Positions 25,570 to 35,761 of a stretch of DNA of 64,000 bases are shown piece after piece. Positions within the stretch are counted from its first letter, which is position 1. Each line of letters opens with the position of its first letter. The DNA comes from an uncultured Alistipes sp. Its GTDB lineage: Bacteria > Bacteroidota > Bacteroidia > Bacteroidales > Rikenellaceae. The translations under genes were made by a program, and so were the position numbers. The notes beneath the pieces were generated by a model. It was not told where the DNA came from. It worked only from the letters and a program-made list of their open reading frames with translations, and did not search any database. The stretch is from positions 1-64,000 of the forward strand of contig CAPXWY010000005.1 in assembly GCA_948736885.1 (NCBI GenBank). The letters run 5' to 3'.

Positions 25570-27297
25570 TTAGCGCAGAGCCTTGAGGTTTACGTCCTTG
25601 GCAGCCTTCTCAGCGAGAGCGGGGTTCTTGGCCACAGCGCTCTTGAGCTGAGCATTGGCGGTGTTGAGGTCGCCCTCCTTGGCAGCGATCACGGCGCGCA
25701 GGTAGTCGGCATCGGCCGAGTTGTCCTTGGCGATGGCTTTCTTGGCAGCGGCGAGATCGTTGTTCATAACCGAAGCAACAGCGGCGTTGTAACCCTCCAG
25801 CGTGTTGGCGGCAGCCTTGTAGTCGCCCTGAGCGGCAGCCATGGCAGCCTTAGCCTCGGCGTCGGCCGACTGAGCGTACTTCTTGGCCTCGGCGGTCCGG
25901 CCGTTGGCGAGGTTCGAGAGGAGGAGGTTCTTGTTGAGCTCCTTCGACGAATCCAGCTTGGCAGCTTTCTCGAACGACTGCAGAGCCGAAGCTTTCTGAC
26001 CGGCCTTGGTCTGAGCGACACCGAGGTTGTTGTAAACGCGGGCGTCGTTGTACTTCTTGGCGGCAGCGGCGAGGATCGAAACCTGCTCGTTGGCACCGTT
26101 GGCGAGCTTGTCGGCAGCGTAGAGGTACTCCTCGACGGTCAGCGCGTCGCCGTTGCGGTAAGCGGCCATGATCTCGGCGTCGGTCTTGCCCTGGATGTCG
26201 GTGCTGTTGACGATCTGCGAACGACGCAGCTCGGGAAGGATGTCGCTCTTAAGCTCGTTGAATACCGACGACATGTTCTTGATCTCGGCCTCGCGCTGTG
26301 CGGGCGAGTTGTAGAGGCCCAGCACCTGGAGAATCAGGTTCTTGTCCTTGATGTCGGACTTCTCGACGAGCTCCTTGAAGCCTTCCCAGTCCTCGCCGTA
26401 GGCGGCAGCGTCGATGTCGAGACCCGAGTTCTTCAGCAGCTTGGCAACGACCTTCTTGCCCGACTCGCTGCGAGCCTTCGAAAGCTTGTCGTTGAACTTC
26501 TCGGGACCATCGGGCGAAGCGTAACCCTTGACGGCGATGTTCTGCGTGGCGCGGTCGTTCTCGAGGTTCTTATCGACGTTGTTCTTGAACTCGCCGAGGT
26601 CGGCCTTACGCTCGTTCTTCTTCGTCACGACCGACGAATTGATGGCGTAGAGCAGATCGGTCTTGTCGACAACGGTGGTCACGCGCTTGTAGTTGTTGGC
26701 CATGGGCTCCATCAGATCGCCATACTTGAGATCCTTCTGCAGGGTGTTGAGACCGTAGGCGACCGTCAGACCGAACTCCTTGGCAAGAGCAGCCTTGGCA
26801 GCCTCGTCGCTGCCGGCCAGAACGGCAGCCTGCTCTTTGGTGGGGATGGCGCCGTCGTTGAGGTTCACCAGCGTGAACTCCTTGCAGCTACCGCTGGGGC
26901 ACTTGATCTCAGCGCGGAGCTGGAGCTCGCACTGGTCCATGCGGGGATCGTAGGGGAACTCGACGTGCTGGGTGTAGCTGCCGCCGTTGTTGTCGATCAT
27001 GGCATAGTTGTCGTCGACGCTCGAACCCTGGTAGAACTTGGGCGTACCGGCAACCTCACCGCCCTCGAACACGATGACGGGAGTCACCTTGACAACGGCC
27101 TTCTTGTTGAAGTAATCCTCGGGGAAAGTGACGGTGATGTCGGCGGCAACGATGCCGTTGTTCAACGTCAGAACCTCGGGATTGACGGTCAGGTTCACCT
27201 CGTCGCGGTTCTTGGCCATCTTCTTGAAGCAGTTGCAGCTCGAGAATGCCAATGCGGCAGCAACGAGCACGATGCTCAATTTCATTACGTTTTTCAT
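25570..27297 (-). CDS. Lipoprotein with OmpA-like and TPR domains
   Basis: A 575-residue protein. The signal peptide ends in ALAFSSC, a lipobox. Around residues 210-300 an OmpA/MotB-like peptidoglycan-associating domain is visible (NIAVKGYASPDGPEKFNDKL followed by SKARSE), and the last ~175 residues are alanine-rich TPR-like helical repeats (YNDARVYNNLGVAQTKAG, ALQSFEKAAKLD). It probably sits in the outer membrane, binds peptidoglycan and scaffolds partners. The frame extends to 27777, but the ATG at 27297 begins the signal peptide and a minus-strand TACATTTG box at 27424-27431 lies upstream. Codon use is strongly biased, suggesting high expression. Confidence 0.85.
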   Translation of the reverse strand: MKNVMKLSIVLVAAALAFSSCNCFKKMAKNRDEVNLTVNPEVLTLNNGIVAADITVTFPEDYFNKKAVVKVTPVIVFEGGEVAGTPKFYQGSSVDDNYAMIDNNGGSYTQHVEFPYDPRMDQCELQLRAEIKCPSGSCKEFTLVNLNDGAIPTKEQAAVLAGSDEAAKAALAKEFGLTVAYGLNTLQKDLKYGDLMEPMANNYKRVTTVVDKTDLLYAINSSVVTKKNERKADLGEFKNNVDKNLENDRATQNIAVKGYASPDGPEKFNDKLSKARSESGKKVVAKLLKNSGLDIDAAAYGEDWEGFKELVEKSDIKDKNLILQVLGLYNSPAQREAEIKNMSSVFNELKSDILPELRRSQIVNSTDIQGKTDAEIMAAYRNGDALTVEEYLYAADKLANGANEQVSILAAAAKKYNDARVYNNLGVAQTKAGQKASALQSFEKAAKLDSSKELNKNLLLSNLANGRTAEAKKYAQSADAEAKAAMAAAQGDYKAAANTLEGYNAAVASVMNNDLAAAKKAIAKDNSADADYLRAVIAAKEGDLNTANAQLKSAVAKNPALAEKAAKDVNLKALR

Positions 27298-27640
27298 GGT
27301 CTTGCTTTTAAAAGTGTTTATTTTGTTTGCCTCTTGTTCCTTGGTTGCCTTGCCGGACGCTTCCCTGCCCGCTCCGGTTGCCCGGACTTCCGCGAGAGGT
27401 CGTACAGAGAGAGCCCAACAGCGCAAATGTAGAAAACTTTCGCTGAACGTGCAATACTTCAGGCAGAAATTGTTCATTGTCATGCTGGTTTTCTCGCCTC
27501 GGCAAAGCCCGCACCCTTCGCACCCCCGGCAAACCCTTCGCCAAGCTCGGGGAACACCCGGGAGCCGCTCGGCCGCCGACTCTGCTCTCGGTTCAAGAAA
27601 ACCTCGGACAGCTTCCGTCCGAAACGTTGCGGCGACCGCT
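27298..27640. other. Intergenic region between pnp and the OmpA/TPR gene
   Basis: 343 bp. Contains the OmpA/TPR promoter (-7 box on minus, 27424-27431) and its ~120-nt leader. No gene seen. Confidence 0.6.
27424..27431 (-). promoter_or_regulatory. -7 box of the OmpA/TPR gene
   Basis: Minus-strand TACATTTG fits TAnnTTTG; about 120 nt of leader separates it from the ATG. Confidence 0.6.
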
Positions 27641-29854
27641 CTATTCGTCGCGGTCCGAACGTTCGCGGCGCTCACGGCGCTCGGGACGCGGACGGCGCTC
27701 GCGCTCAACATAACCTTCGGGCTTGGGCAGCAGCACCTTGCGCGAAAGTTTGAGCTTGCCGGTCTTGGCATCGACACCGATAAGTTTCACATCGATCTCG
27801 TCGCCCTCCTTGAGACCCGTTTCGTCCATGGTCTCGAAGCGCTTGTAGTCGATCTCCGAGATGTGGAGCAGGGCATCCTTGCCGGGCATGATCTCGACGA
27901 AGGCGCCGAAGGCCACGATCGAACGGATCTTGCCATGGTAGGTCTCGCCCACCTCGGGCACGGCGACGATCGCCTTGATGCGGGACAGGGCGCCGTCCAA
28001 AGCGGCCTTGTCGACGCCGAAGATGTCGACGATACCCTTCTGGTCCACCTCGGTGATGGTGATGGTCGTACCGGTGGTCTTCTGGATGTCCTGGATCACC
28101 TTGCCGCCCGGGCCGATGACGGCACCGATCATATCCTGCGGGATGGTGATCTGGACGATGCGCGGCACGAACGGACGGTAGTCGGCGCGCGGCTCGGCGA
28201 TGCACTCGGTGAGCTTGCCGAGGATGTGCATGCGGCCCTTGCGTGCCTGCTCCAGAGCGGCGGCGAGCACCTCGTAGGAGAGGCCGTCGACCTTGATGTC
28301 CATCTGCGTGGCGGTGATACCGTCGGCGGTACCCGTCACCTTGAAGTCCATGTCGCCCAGGTGGTCCTCATCGCCCAGGATGTCCGACAGCACGGCCCAC
28401 TTGCCCGTGGCCGAATCGGAGATCAGCCCCATGGCGATGCCCGACACGGGCTTCTTGAGCTTCACGCCGGCATCCATCAGCGCCAGCGTACCGGCGCAGA
28501 CCGTGGCCATCGACGACGAACCGTTCGACTCCAGGATGTCCGACACCACGCGCACGGCGTAGGGGTTCTCCTCGCCCAGCGGAATCATGGGCTTCAGCGC
28601 ACGCCATGCGAGGTGGCCGTGGCCGATCTCGCGACGGCTCAGACCGCGTGCGGCCTTGGCTTCGCCGGTGGAGAAGGGCGGGAAGTTGTAGTGGAGCACG
28701 AACTGCTCGGTGCCCTGTACCAACACTTCGTCCTTGACCTTCTCATCAAGTTTCGTACCGAGCGTAACGGTCGTGAGCGACTGCGTTTCGCCGCGGGTGA
28801 AGATGGCCGAACCGTGGGCGGCGGGCAGGTAGCCCACTTCGCACCAGATGGGGCGGATTTCGTCCGTGCGGCGGCCGTCGAGACGCTTGCCCTCGTCGAG
28901 GATCATGTTGCGCATGGCCTTCTTCTGCACGTCGTCGTGGAAGTACTTGTGGATCAGCGGAGCCTTCTCCACGAGCTCCTCCTCGGTGTAGCGCGAGGCG
29001 AATTCGGCCTCCAGCGCATCGAACATGTCGCTGCGCTCGTGCTTCATGGTGCCGCTCGTAGCGATGGCGTAGGCCTTGTCGTAGAGTTCGCGGATGATGG
29101 TCTGGCGCAGCTCCTCGTCGTTGACCTCGTGGCAATAGGTGCGTTTCACGTCCTTGCCCAGCTCCTTCGAGAGTTCGATCTGTACGGCGCAGTGCTTCTT
29201 GATCTCCTCGTGGGCGAACTTGATGGCGCCGAGCATCACTTCCTCGGAAACCTCCTTCATCTCGCCCTCGACCATCAGGATGTTGTCGATCGTACCGCCG
29301 ACCATGATGTCGAGATCGCACTCGGCCATCTCCGAGAAACCGGGGTTGATGGCATACCGGCCGTTCTTGCGGACGACGCGGACCTCCGAAATGGGACCGC
29401 CGAACGGAATGTCCGACACGGCCAGGGCGGCCGAAGCGGCCAGACCGGCCAGAGCGTCGGGCTGGATGTCCTTGTCGGCCGAAATGAGGTTCACCGTGAC
29501 GTAGACCTCGGCATGGTAATCCGAGGGGAACAGCGGACGCAGCGCGCGGTCGATCAGACGCGCCGTGAGCACCTCCGAGTCGTTGGCCTTGCCTTCGCGC
29601 TTCATGAAACCGCCAGGATAACGGCCGCAGGAGGCGTATTTCTCCTTGTATTCTACCTGCAAGGGCATGAAATCGGTGTCGGGTTTGGCGTCTTTGGCCG
29701 CAACGACGGTACCGAGCAGCATGGTGTTGCCCATCTTGACAACGACCGAGCCGTCGGCCTGCTTGGCCAGTTTGCCCGTTTCGATCTCGATCTCGCGGCC
29801 GTCGGCCAGCGTGATGATCTTACGGACTGCATTGTACAGCTTCTTCTCTTCCAT
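27641..29854 (-). CDS. pnp: Polynucleotide phosphorylase
   Basis: A 737-residue 3'-to-5' phosphorolytic exoribonuclease, a core part of RNA decay. Two RNase PH domains (about 10-145 and 325-460) carry [12 protein letters not shown] and [23 protein letters not shown] segments; the KH domain has [19 protein letters not shown] near 575-590 and the S1 domain [20 protein letters not shown] near 640-660. The C-terminus ends in a short Arg/Glu-rich tail. It is downstream of rpsO on the same strand, the arrangement found in many bacteria, here with a 313-bp gap that contains a hairpin. Confidence 0.97.
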   Translation of the reverse strand: MEEKKLYNAVRKIITLADGREIEIETGKLAKQADGSVVVKMGNTMLLGTVVAAKDAKPDTDFMPLQVEYKEKYASCGRYPGGFMKREGKANDSEVLTARLIDRALRPLFPSDYHAEVYVTVNLISADKDIQPDALAGLAASAALAVSDIPFGGPISEVRVVRKNGRYAINPGFSEMAECDLDIMVGGTIDNILMVEGEMKEVSEEVMLGAIKFAHEEIKKHCAVQIELSKELGKDVKRTYCHEVNDEELRQTIIRELYDKAYAIATSGTMKHERSDMFDALEAEFASRYTEEELVEKAPLIHKYFHDDVQKKAMRNMILDEGKRLDGRRTDEIRPIWCEVGYLPAAHGSAIFTRGETQSLTTVTLGTKLDEKVKDEVLVQGTEQFVLHYNFPPFSTGEAKAARGLSRREIGHGHLAWRALKPMIPLGEENPYAVRVVSDILESNGSSSMATVCAGTLALMDAGVKLKKPVSGIAMGLISDSATGKWAVLSDILGDEDHLGDMDFKVTGTADGITATQMDIKVDGLSYEVLAAALEQARKGRMHILGKLTECIAEPRADYRPFVPRIVQITIPQDMIGAVIGPGGKVIQDIQKTTGTTITITEVDQKGIVDIFGVDKAALDGALSRIKAIVAVPEVGETYHGKIRSIVAFGAFVEIMPGKDALLHISEIDYKRFETMDETGLKEGDEIDVKLIGVDAKTGKLKLSRKVLLPKPEGYVERERRPRPERRERRERSDRDE

Positions 29855-30167
29855 AAAAAATATTAACCTGTTGTTGTGTAATCTTGAAATGCTTCGAACG
29901 GATTCACGATTCTATCATCCCGCCCGGCCGTCCTCCCGCCCTTGTCGGAATCGGAAACGTCCTGCCGCGGCTTCATCTTCGGCTGCTGCCGGAGTCGCAT
30001 TTGGCGCAAGCCGGCCGAAGAGGCAACGCCCGGAGCGGCGGGGTTCGCTGCCGGCCGGCCGAAAAAAAACGGGGCTCCGGACCGCGGACCGTGAATCTCT
30101 GATCGGTTTCACTACGAAAATGAAGGCAACCCCTCGCGGGAATTGCCCTCATTTCTTCCCCAGCGGA
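29855..30167. other. rpsO-pnp spacer
   Basis: 313 bp with no gene. On the minus strand a hairpin (GGCAATTCCC/GGGGTTGCC, 30125-30147) lies just after the rpsO stop and is followed by a weak T-rich stretch, so it may be an attenuating terminator. Confidence 0.5.
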
Positions 30168-30440
30168 CTACTTGCGGAGGTTGAGCGTCTTGACGATGGC
30201 GCGGTAGCGCTCGATGTCGACCTCCTTGAGGTACTCCAGCAACTGGCGGCGCTTACCTACCAGGCGCAGCAGTGCGCGCTGGGTGCCGAAGTCGTGCTTG
30301 TTGCTCTTGAGGTGGTTCGTAAGGTGGCTGATACGGTACGAGAACAGCGCGATCTGGCTCTCGGGAGAACCCGTGTCGGTGTTGGACTTGCCGTACTGGC
30401 CGAAAAGCTCCTGCTTTTTCTCTGCTGTTAAATAAGCCAT
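30168..30440 (-). CDS. rpsO: 30S ribosomal protein S15
   Basis: A 90-residue protein with the complete S15 pattern: YGKSNTDTGSPESQIALF, ISHLTNHLKSNKHDFGTQRA and LLRLVGKRRQLLEYLK. It binds the central domain of 16S rRNA early in 30S assembly. Length is normal. Confidence 0.98.
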   Translation of the reverse strand: MAYLTAEKKQELFGQYGKSNTDTGSPESQIALFSYRISHLTNHLKSNKHDFGTQRALLRLVGKRRQLLEYLKEVDIERYRAIVKTLNLRK

Positions 30441-30604
30441 TTGTAATTGATTTATTCAAGTTCCACTCTACGACGCATCCTCCTTACTGCGAATAACGCC
30501 AGAGCGTTCTGCAAAGGTACGAATAAATTCACAATTCATGATTCACAACACACAATTATTTTCATTTTCGGGCGGAAATAACGGGAAGTTCTAAGAGAAA
30601 ATCG

Positions 30605-30612
30605 TATTTTTG
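30605..30612 (+). promoter_or_regulatory. -7 box of the apbE operon
   Basis: TATTTTTG, 21 bp before the ATG at 30634. Its position rules out a start at 30610 for apbE. Confidence 0.6.
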
Positions 30613-30633
30613 CACGACAAAAGTGCGAATTTT

Positions 30634-31641
30634 ATGCTGAAATGGTGCATGATCGCCGCCGCGGTTCTCGGAACGGCGACGGCTTGTACGCCCCGCAAAG
30701 TCTCCTATACGACGCTCGACGGCACGATGCTGGGCACGACGCTACACGTCATCGCCGACGTGCGCGGCATCGGGCCGCAGGAGCTCCGCGACTCGGTCAT
30801 GGCCCTGGACCGCGAGGCCAAGGCGTCGATGTCCATTTTCGACGAGACCTCGCTGCTGAGCCGTCTGAACCGCAACGAGACCGACAGCGTCGACCGCCAC
30901 ATCGCCCGCTGCCTGGCGCTGGCCGACAGCATCGGCGCGCTGAGCGGCGGCCGCTACGACGTGACGGTCAAACCGCTGGTCGAAGCGTGGGGATTCGCCG
31001 GCAAGGAACGCACGGACGAACCGAACGTGGACTCGCTGCTGGAGTTCGTGGGCCGCGAAAAGGTCGCGATACGCAGCGGACGGCTGGTGAAAAGCGACCC
31101 GCGCGTGCAGCTCGACTTCAACTCGGTGGCCAAAGGCTACACGGTCGACCTGCTGGCCGATCTGGTCGAGCGGGCCGGAGCGCGCAACTACATCGTCGAC
31201 ATCGGCGGCGAGGTGCGCTGCAAAGGCGTCAACCCCCGCGGCGATGCGTGGCGGATCGGGGTCGAAACCCCGTTCGACGGCAACATGACCGAAGGACAAT
31301 ATCTCCAGAAACGCCTGCAGACGACCGACTGCGGCGTGGCCACCTCGGGCAACTACCGCCGCTACTACCTCGACGGGCAGGGCCGCAAGGTGGCCCACAC
31401 GATCGACCCGCGCACGGGCCGCAGCGCCTTGTCGCGCCTGCTGTCGGTGACCGTGGCGGCCCCCACCTGCGCCGAGGCCGACGCCCTGGGCACGATGTTC
31501 CTCGCCATGGGCGCCGACGAAGCCCTGCGGACCGCCGAGCGGATGCCCGGCCTGCGGGTCTATTTCATCCTGGCCGCCGAAGAGGGCGACGATTACGAAG
31601 AGTATGTTTCGCCTGCCATGCAGGCGTCGATAATGAAGTGA
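30634..31641 (+). CDS. apbE: FAD:protein FMN transferase (ApbE)
   Basis: A 335-residue periplasmic flavin transferase that attaches FMN to Thr of targets such as Na+-NQR and Rnf subunits. Conserved segments are DGTMLGTTLHV, SGGRYDVTVKPLVEAWGF, QLDFNSVAKGYTVD, IVDIGGEVRCKG and, at the metal/flavin site, HTIDPRTGR with CAEADALGTMFLAMG. The N-terminus has a lipobox (LGTATAC), so it is lipid-anchored. The start is set at 30634 because the -7 box overlaps the earlier candidate. Six bp separate it from the lipid kinase gene. Confidence 0.94.
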   Translation: MLKWCMIAAAVLGTATACTPRKVSYTTLDGTMLGTTLHVIADVRGIGPQELRDSVMALDREAKASMSIFDETSLLSRLNRNETDSVDRHIARCLALADSIGALSGGRYDVTVKPLVEAWGFAGKERTDEPNVDSLLEFVGREKVAIRSGRLVKSDPRVQLDFNSVAKGYTVDLLADLVERAGARNYIVDIGGEVRCKGVNPRGDAWRIGVETPFDGNMTEGQYLQKRLQTTDCGVATSGNYRRYYLDGQGRKVAHTIDPRTGRSALSRLLSVTVAAPTCAEADALGTMFLAMGADEALRTAERMPGLRVYFILAAEEGDDYEEYVSPAMQASIMK

Positions 31642-31647
31642 CGACCC

Positions 31648-32565
31648 ATGAAACGAGCCGTTTTTCTCTACAATGCCCAGTCCGGCAAAGGACGCATCAA
31701 GCGCAACGTCGAACGGATCTGCGACATCTTCCGCGAAGCGGAGTACGACCTGGAGCCCGTGCCCATCGATTTCGACGCCAACCCTTTCGACGGCCGCGAA
31801 GAGATCGGGCTAATGGTGGTGGCGGGCGGCGACGGCACGGTCAACTTTGCGGTCAACGCCATGAAACAGAAAGGACTGGACATCCCGATCGGCATCATTC
31901 CGGCCGGCACGGCCAACGACTTCGCCCGGGCGCTCGGCATGTCGGACAAACCGCTCGAAGCGGCCCGGCAGATCGCATTCGGAAGCATCGACCGCGTCGA
32001 CTGCGGCCGCGTGAACGGCCAGTATTTCGTCAACGTGCTTTCGTTCGGCATCTTCACCACCACCTCGCAGCACACCTCCAACACGAGCAAGCACCTGATC
32101 GGCAAGCTGGCCTATCTGATCGAGGGCGCCAAGGAGTTCCGCTCGCTGCATGCCGTGCCGCTCGAAGTGGTGGCCGACAGCCAGGCGTTCGACCTCGATT
32201 CGCTGATGGTGCTGGTCTTCAACGGTGAAACGGCCGGCGGCTTCCGCCTGGCGCGCCGCGCCTCGATCAAGGACGGGCTCTTCGACTGCCTGATGCTCGA
32301 AAAGAAGAACTTCTTCCGCTCCACGATGGCCATGTGGCGCTATCTGCTGGGCGGCAGTCCCCGGATCATCCGCCAGTTGCAGGTGCGCGAACTCGACATC
32401 CGCTCGACGCTCAACGAACCCACCGACGTCGACGGACAGAAAGGCGCCGAATTCCCGCTGCACATCGAGTGTCTGCCCGGCGGACTGCAGGTAATGTGCG
32501 AACGGGAAAATGCGCAAGGCACCATGCCGAACCCACAATTTCCCGACGAGCCGGCCAACCTTTAG
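31648..32565 (+). CDS. Diacylglycerol/lipid kinase (YegS/DgkB-type)
   Basis: A 305-residue protein with the diacylglycerol-kinase catalytic domain: YNAQSGKG at the N-terminus, the nucleotide-binding VVAGGDGTVNFAVNA and GIIPAGTANDFARALG, then NVLSFGIFTT. Family members phosphorylate diacylglycerol or related lipids at the membrane. In Bacteroidetes that make sphingolipids, homologues could act on sphingoid lipids, but nothing in the sequence decides this. It is co-transcribed with apbE (6-bp gap). Confidence 0.9.
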   Translation: MKRAVFLYNAQSGKGRIKRNVERICDIFREAEYDLEPVPIDFDANPFDGREEIGLMVVAGGDGTVNFAVNAMKQKGLDIPIGIIPAGTANDFARALGMSDKPLEAARQIAFGSIDRVDCGRVNGQYFVNVLSFGIFTTTSQHTSNTSKHLIGKLAYLIEGAKEFRSLHAVPLEVVADSQAFDLDSLMVLVFNGETAGGFRLARRASIKDGLFDCLMLEKKNFFRSTMAMWRYLLGGSPRIIRQLQVRELDIRSTLNEPTDVDGQKGAEFPLHIECLPGGLQVMCERENAQGTMPNPQFPDEPANL

Positions 32566-32631
32566 ACCGTCCGCCGGCAACCCGGCCGGCAGCGACCGAA
32601 ACTTCGGAAACCCGTTCAAGAATTGCGGATC

Positions 32632-33540
32632 ATGAATCCAACCAAAAACAAACAAGTCCCGGGCGCGAACCTCAAGAAGGTGTCGATCTCGCGCATCAAA
32701 CAGGAGATGGGCGACGTCTCCTACCTCTCCGACGATCTGGTCATCACGTCGCTCGACGCCCGGCACAACACCACGGCCGAATACCCTGTGGCCATCGACG
32801 GATTCTCGGTCATCATCATGATCGCGGGCGAAGCCGTCGTCTCCATCGACATGAAGGAGCACCAGGTGCGCACCAACGACATCGTCTTCTTCAACTCGGG
32901 CAGCATCATCCGCACGGTCGGAAGCTCGGACAACGCCGCGGCGTTCGTGCTGACCTTCTCGGAATCGTTCATCAACGAAGTGCAGATCGACCTCTCGGCC
33001 TCGCTGCCGGTCTACATGCGTTTCGGCCGCTCCCCCGTGCTGCAGGCCTCGGCGCAGGACGTGGCCGAGATACGCCAGCTTTTCCAGGTTGTCAAAACCA
33101 TGCTGCAGAGCGACAAGGAGCGCTACCGACACGAAATCATCCGCTCGCTCTTCACCACGGCCTTCTACCTGATCATCGAAATCAACCAGCGCGAAACGCA
33201 CACCGAACAGAAGCGCGGACGCAGCGAAGTGCTCTTCAGCGAATTCACCAAACTGCTGGAACAATACAGCAAGTCGCAGCGCAACGTGGGGTTCTACGCC
33301 CGCCAGCTCAACATCACGCCCAAATACCTCTCGTCGGCCGTCAAGGAGGTGAGCGGCAAGACGGCGGCGCGCTGGATCGACGAATCGGTGATCCTCGAAG
33401 CCAAGGCCCTGCTCAAATACTCGGGCATGAGCATCCAGGAGATCGCCTACCGCCTCAACTTCTCCACGCAGTCGTTCTTCGGCAAATATTTCAAGCAGCA
33501 CACCGGCACCTCGCCCTCGCGCTACAAGAGAAAGGGATAG
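32632..33540 (+). CDS. AraC-family transcriptional regulator
   Basis: A 302-residue regulator. The first ~170 residues form a cupin-like sensing domain (EYPVAIDGFSVIIMIAGEA, HQVRTNDIVFFNSGS) and the last ~100 the AraC DNA-binding domain with two helix-turn-helix units (RQLNITPKYLSSAVKEVSG; MSIQEIAYRLNFSTQSFFGK and a YFKQHTGTSPSRYK ending). A TTG start at 32623 is possible; the ATG at 32632 is preferred. It is 66 bp downstream of the lipid kinase. Target genes are unknown. Confidence 0.92.
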   Translation: MNPTKNKQVPGANLKKVSISRIKQEMGDVSYLSDDLVITSLDARHNTTAEYPVAIDGFSVIIMIAGEAVVSIDMKEHQVRTNDIVFFNSGSIIRTVGSSDNAAAFVLTFSESFINEVQIDLSASLPVYMRFGRSPVLQASAQDVAEIRQLFQVVKTMLQSDKERYRHEIIRSLFTTAFYLIIEINQRETHTEQKRGRSEVLFSEFTKLLEQYSKSQRNVGFYARQLNITPKYLSSAVKEVSGKTAARWIDESVILEAKALLKYSGMSIQEIAYRLNFSTQSFFGKYFKQHTGTSPSRYKRKG

Positions 33541-34084
33541 GCGGGCTTATTTTGCAATCCTCGGCTATGCGCTCATTCAAGACGCTGTCGAAGTCAACCC
33601 CCGCCGGAATCAGCAGCGTAAAAAAGCACAACCCCGTCGCTCGGGCGGGCCGAAGCCTTCCCCACTGGAAACCCGCAACCGTCCGGCTGGCACCGGGCAT
33701 GCCCCGCAGGCTGCCGCCCGAATTTCCGAAAACCCATCACAGCAAGGAGACCGCCAACCCGTTTCGTCCTCGCAAGGAGCACAATGCAGCCAGGAGTCCG
33801 TATTTACCTATTATACAGATTTTTCGGTTCGCTCGATACGACATTTGCCGCCGGCATCCGTATTCCCTCCCGGGCTGGGGGGGGGTGAAAGGGAGTTGAA
33901 GGTCGGAACCGGCAACGGAGAAGAGTGGAAGTTATAAGCCCGGCCCCGGACGCCGGAACTTTTCGATGCAAAATGACACGCGGATTCCGATATTCGGGCG
34001 CTTTTTTTGCAGTCGGCAAAGAAAATTGAGGCCGTTGGCCTGCCGAACCGATTTTTTGTGTATTTTTGTAAAAACAACCATACC
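33541..34084. other. 544-bp intergenic region before deoC
   Basis: No gene recognised. It has a G9 run at 33877-33885, and TATTTTTG at 34061-34068 as the probable deoC -7 box. The rest shows nothing I can assign. Confidence 0.55.
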
Positions 34085-34963
34085 ATGGAGTACGCAAACC
34101 AACTCAACGAATACGCTCCCGCATGGAGCGCCGCCGAAGTCGACGAACGCGTCGCCCGGATGCGCAAACTCGCCGAGCGCAACCACAACGTCGAAGTCTA
34201 CAAATTCTGCTACTCGGCCATCGACCTCACGACCCTGTCGTGCAACGACTCCGTCGCATCGGTGACGGAGTTCGCCCGCAAGGCGGCCGAATTCTACCAG
34301 AAATACCCCGCCGTCCCCAACGTGGCGTCGATCTGCATCTACCCCTCGTTCGTCGAGACGGTGGGCCTGGCCGTCGACGGCACGCCCATGCGCATCACGT
34401 CGGTGGCCGGAGGATTCCCCGCCGCGCAGACCTTCCTGGAGGTCAAGGCGCTGGAGGTGGCCATGGCCATCGAGAACGGCGCCGACGAAGTGGACATCGT
34501 GCTCAACGTGGGACGCATGCTCACGGGCGAATACGACGAAGCCGCCAACGAAGTGGAGGTGATCCGTTCGGAGATGGACCGCGACGTGGTGCTGAAGGTC
34601 ATCATCGAATCGGGTGCGCTCAAGACTCCCGAGCTCATCCGCAAGGCTTCGCTGCTCTCGATGCTCGCGGGCGCCGACTTCATCAAGACCTCGACCGGCA
34701 AGATCGACGTGGCGGCCACGCCCGAAGCCGCCGTGGTGATGTGCGAGGCCATCCGCGACTACTACAAGAAAACCGGCCGCAAGGTGGGCTTCAAGGCCGC
34801 CGGCGGTGTCCGTACGGCCGAAGATGCCGCCCTCTACTACACCATCGTCGAAGAAATCCTGGGCAAGGAGTGGCTCACCGTCGACCTCTTCCGCATCGGC
34901 GCTTCGTCGGCCGCCAACAACATCCTCTCGGCCATCGAAGGCAAGGAAGTGAAATACTATTAG
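34085..34963 (+). CDS. deoC: Deoxyribose-phosphate aldolase
   Basis: A 292-residue class I aldolase splitting 2-deoxyribose 5-phosphate into glyceraldehyde 3-phosphate and acetaldehyde in nucleoside breakdown. The Schiff-base lysine is in GADFIKTSTGK, the second active-site lysine in VGFKAAGGVR, and VDIVLNVGR precedes them. A frame extends upstream to 34007, but the ATG at 34085 lies 16 bp after the -7 box. It is monocistronic, with a strong terminator. Confidence 0.95.
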   Translation: MEYANQLNEYAPAWSAAEVDERVARMRKLAERNHNVEVYKFCYSAIDLTTLSCNDSVASVTEFARKAAEFYQKYPAVPNVASICIYPSFVETVGLAVDGTPMRITSVAGGFPAAQTFLEVKALEVAMAIENGADEVDIVLNVGRMLTGEYDEAANEVEVIRSEMDRDVVLKVIIESGALKTPELIRKASLLSMLAGADFIKTSTGKIDVAATPEAAVVMCEAIRDYYKKTGRKVGFKAAGGVRTAEDAALYYTIVEEILGKEWLTVDLFRIGASSAANNILSAIEGKEVKYY

Positions 34964-34990
34964 ACGGTTGCCCGGCGGGCTGCCGCCAAC

Positions 34991-35030
34991 AGTAAAACGC
35001 TCTTCGGAAAATTCCGAAGATCGTTTTACT
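34991..35030 (+). terminator. Terminator of deoC (possibly bidirectional)
   Basis: AGTAAAACG and TCTTCGGAA pair with TTCCGAAGA and CGTTTTACT through one mismatch, giving a stem of about 18 bp with T-rich outer arms. Confidence 0.85.
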
Positions 35031-35452
35031 ATAAAATACTACGATTATATACCTTGTTGTACCAACGATGCTGTAAATTCGTTTCTTTCGGATTTCCGTC
35101 AGAATCCCCTGCCTGAGACGGGGCTTGGGGGTGGGTCGGAACTTGAATCCGCGGCCATAGCCGCGAGTTGCGGCGGTCGGATTCAGGATGCCGGTCCAAA
35201 GACGCCGGTACACCAAAGTATATAGATGGGTAAAAATAGGTCTGCCGACTGCGGGCGGACCTGCGAAGCGACCCTTTGCAAGGCCGTACCGGTTCCGGCA
35301 GGGAGACAACACCGCCCGGCACGAGTCGCTTACGAAATGGGGTACCCGTCGGGCTATGTTTCACGGCATGGAGGATCGCCCCGACTCCGGCCGCTCCGAA
35401 AGAAGCTGTCCGGAAGCGTCCCGGTCCGGATCAAGCCCGAATCAAGCCCGGA
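35031..35452. other. Intergenic region between deoC terminator and the small membrane gene
   Basis: About 420 bp with no gene or clear repeat. Several short open frames are present on both strands but none has a recognisable feature. Confidence 0.5.
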
Positions 35453-35761
35453 TCAATAATCGCTCTCCATGAAAAGATCGGACGGCAGGTCGTCTTCGGC
35501 ATCCTCGAAATAGTCGGCCTGGACATCCTCTGTCTGCGACTGCGACCGGTCTGCACGGGCAGGAGCCTCGTTCCGTGCGGGAACCGTCTCCTGCACGGGC
35601 TCCGAAGCAGCGGCGGGCCGTGCGTCGCGCCGCATGAGATGCGACCACTCGAAACCGTCGGGCCACACCAGCGACCGGTAGCGTCCGCTGCCCATAACGG
35701 CAAACACGATCGTGGCGAGCGTCGCCAGCGCAAACAGAATTCCGATAAGTTTCTTAATCAT
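35453..35761 (-). CDS. Small single-span membrane protein, function unknown
   Basis: A 102-residue protein with one N-terminal membrane segment (KLIGILFALATLATIVFAVM, about 3-23) and a hydrophilic C-terminal half rich in Ala, Glu and Asp, ending in an acidic stretch (YFEDAEDDLPSDLF). I do not recognise a family. Its ATG overlaps the stop of the S41 protease gene by 8 bp, so translation is coupled and it may be an accessory of that protease. Confidence 0.65.
   Translation of the reverse strand: MIKKLIGILFALATLATIVFAVMGSGRYRSLVWPDGFEWSHLMRRDARPAAASEPVQETVPARNEAPARADRSQSQTEDVQADYFEDAEDDLPSDLFMESDY

Noticed and set aside
27128..29866. A 912-codon frame antisense to pnp
   Set aside because: Complementary to an intact pnp with all domains; composition is that of a shadow frame.
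33877..33885. Intergenic G9 run as a promoter-spacing switch of deoC
   Set aside because: It lies about 180 bp upstream of the deoC -7 box, too far to alter promoter spacing, and one or two such runs are expected by chance.
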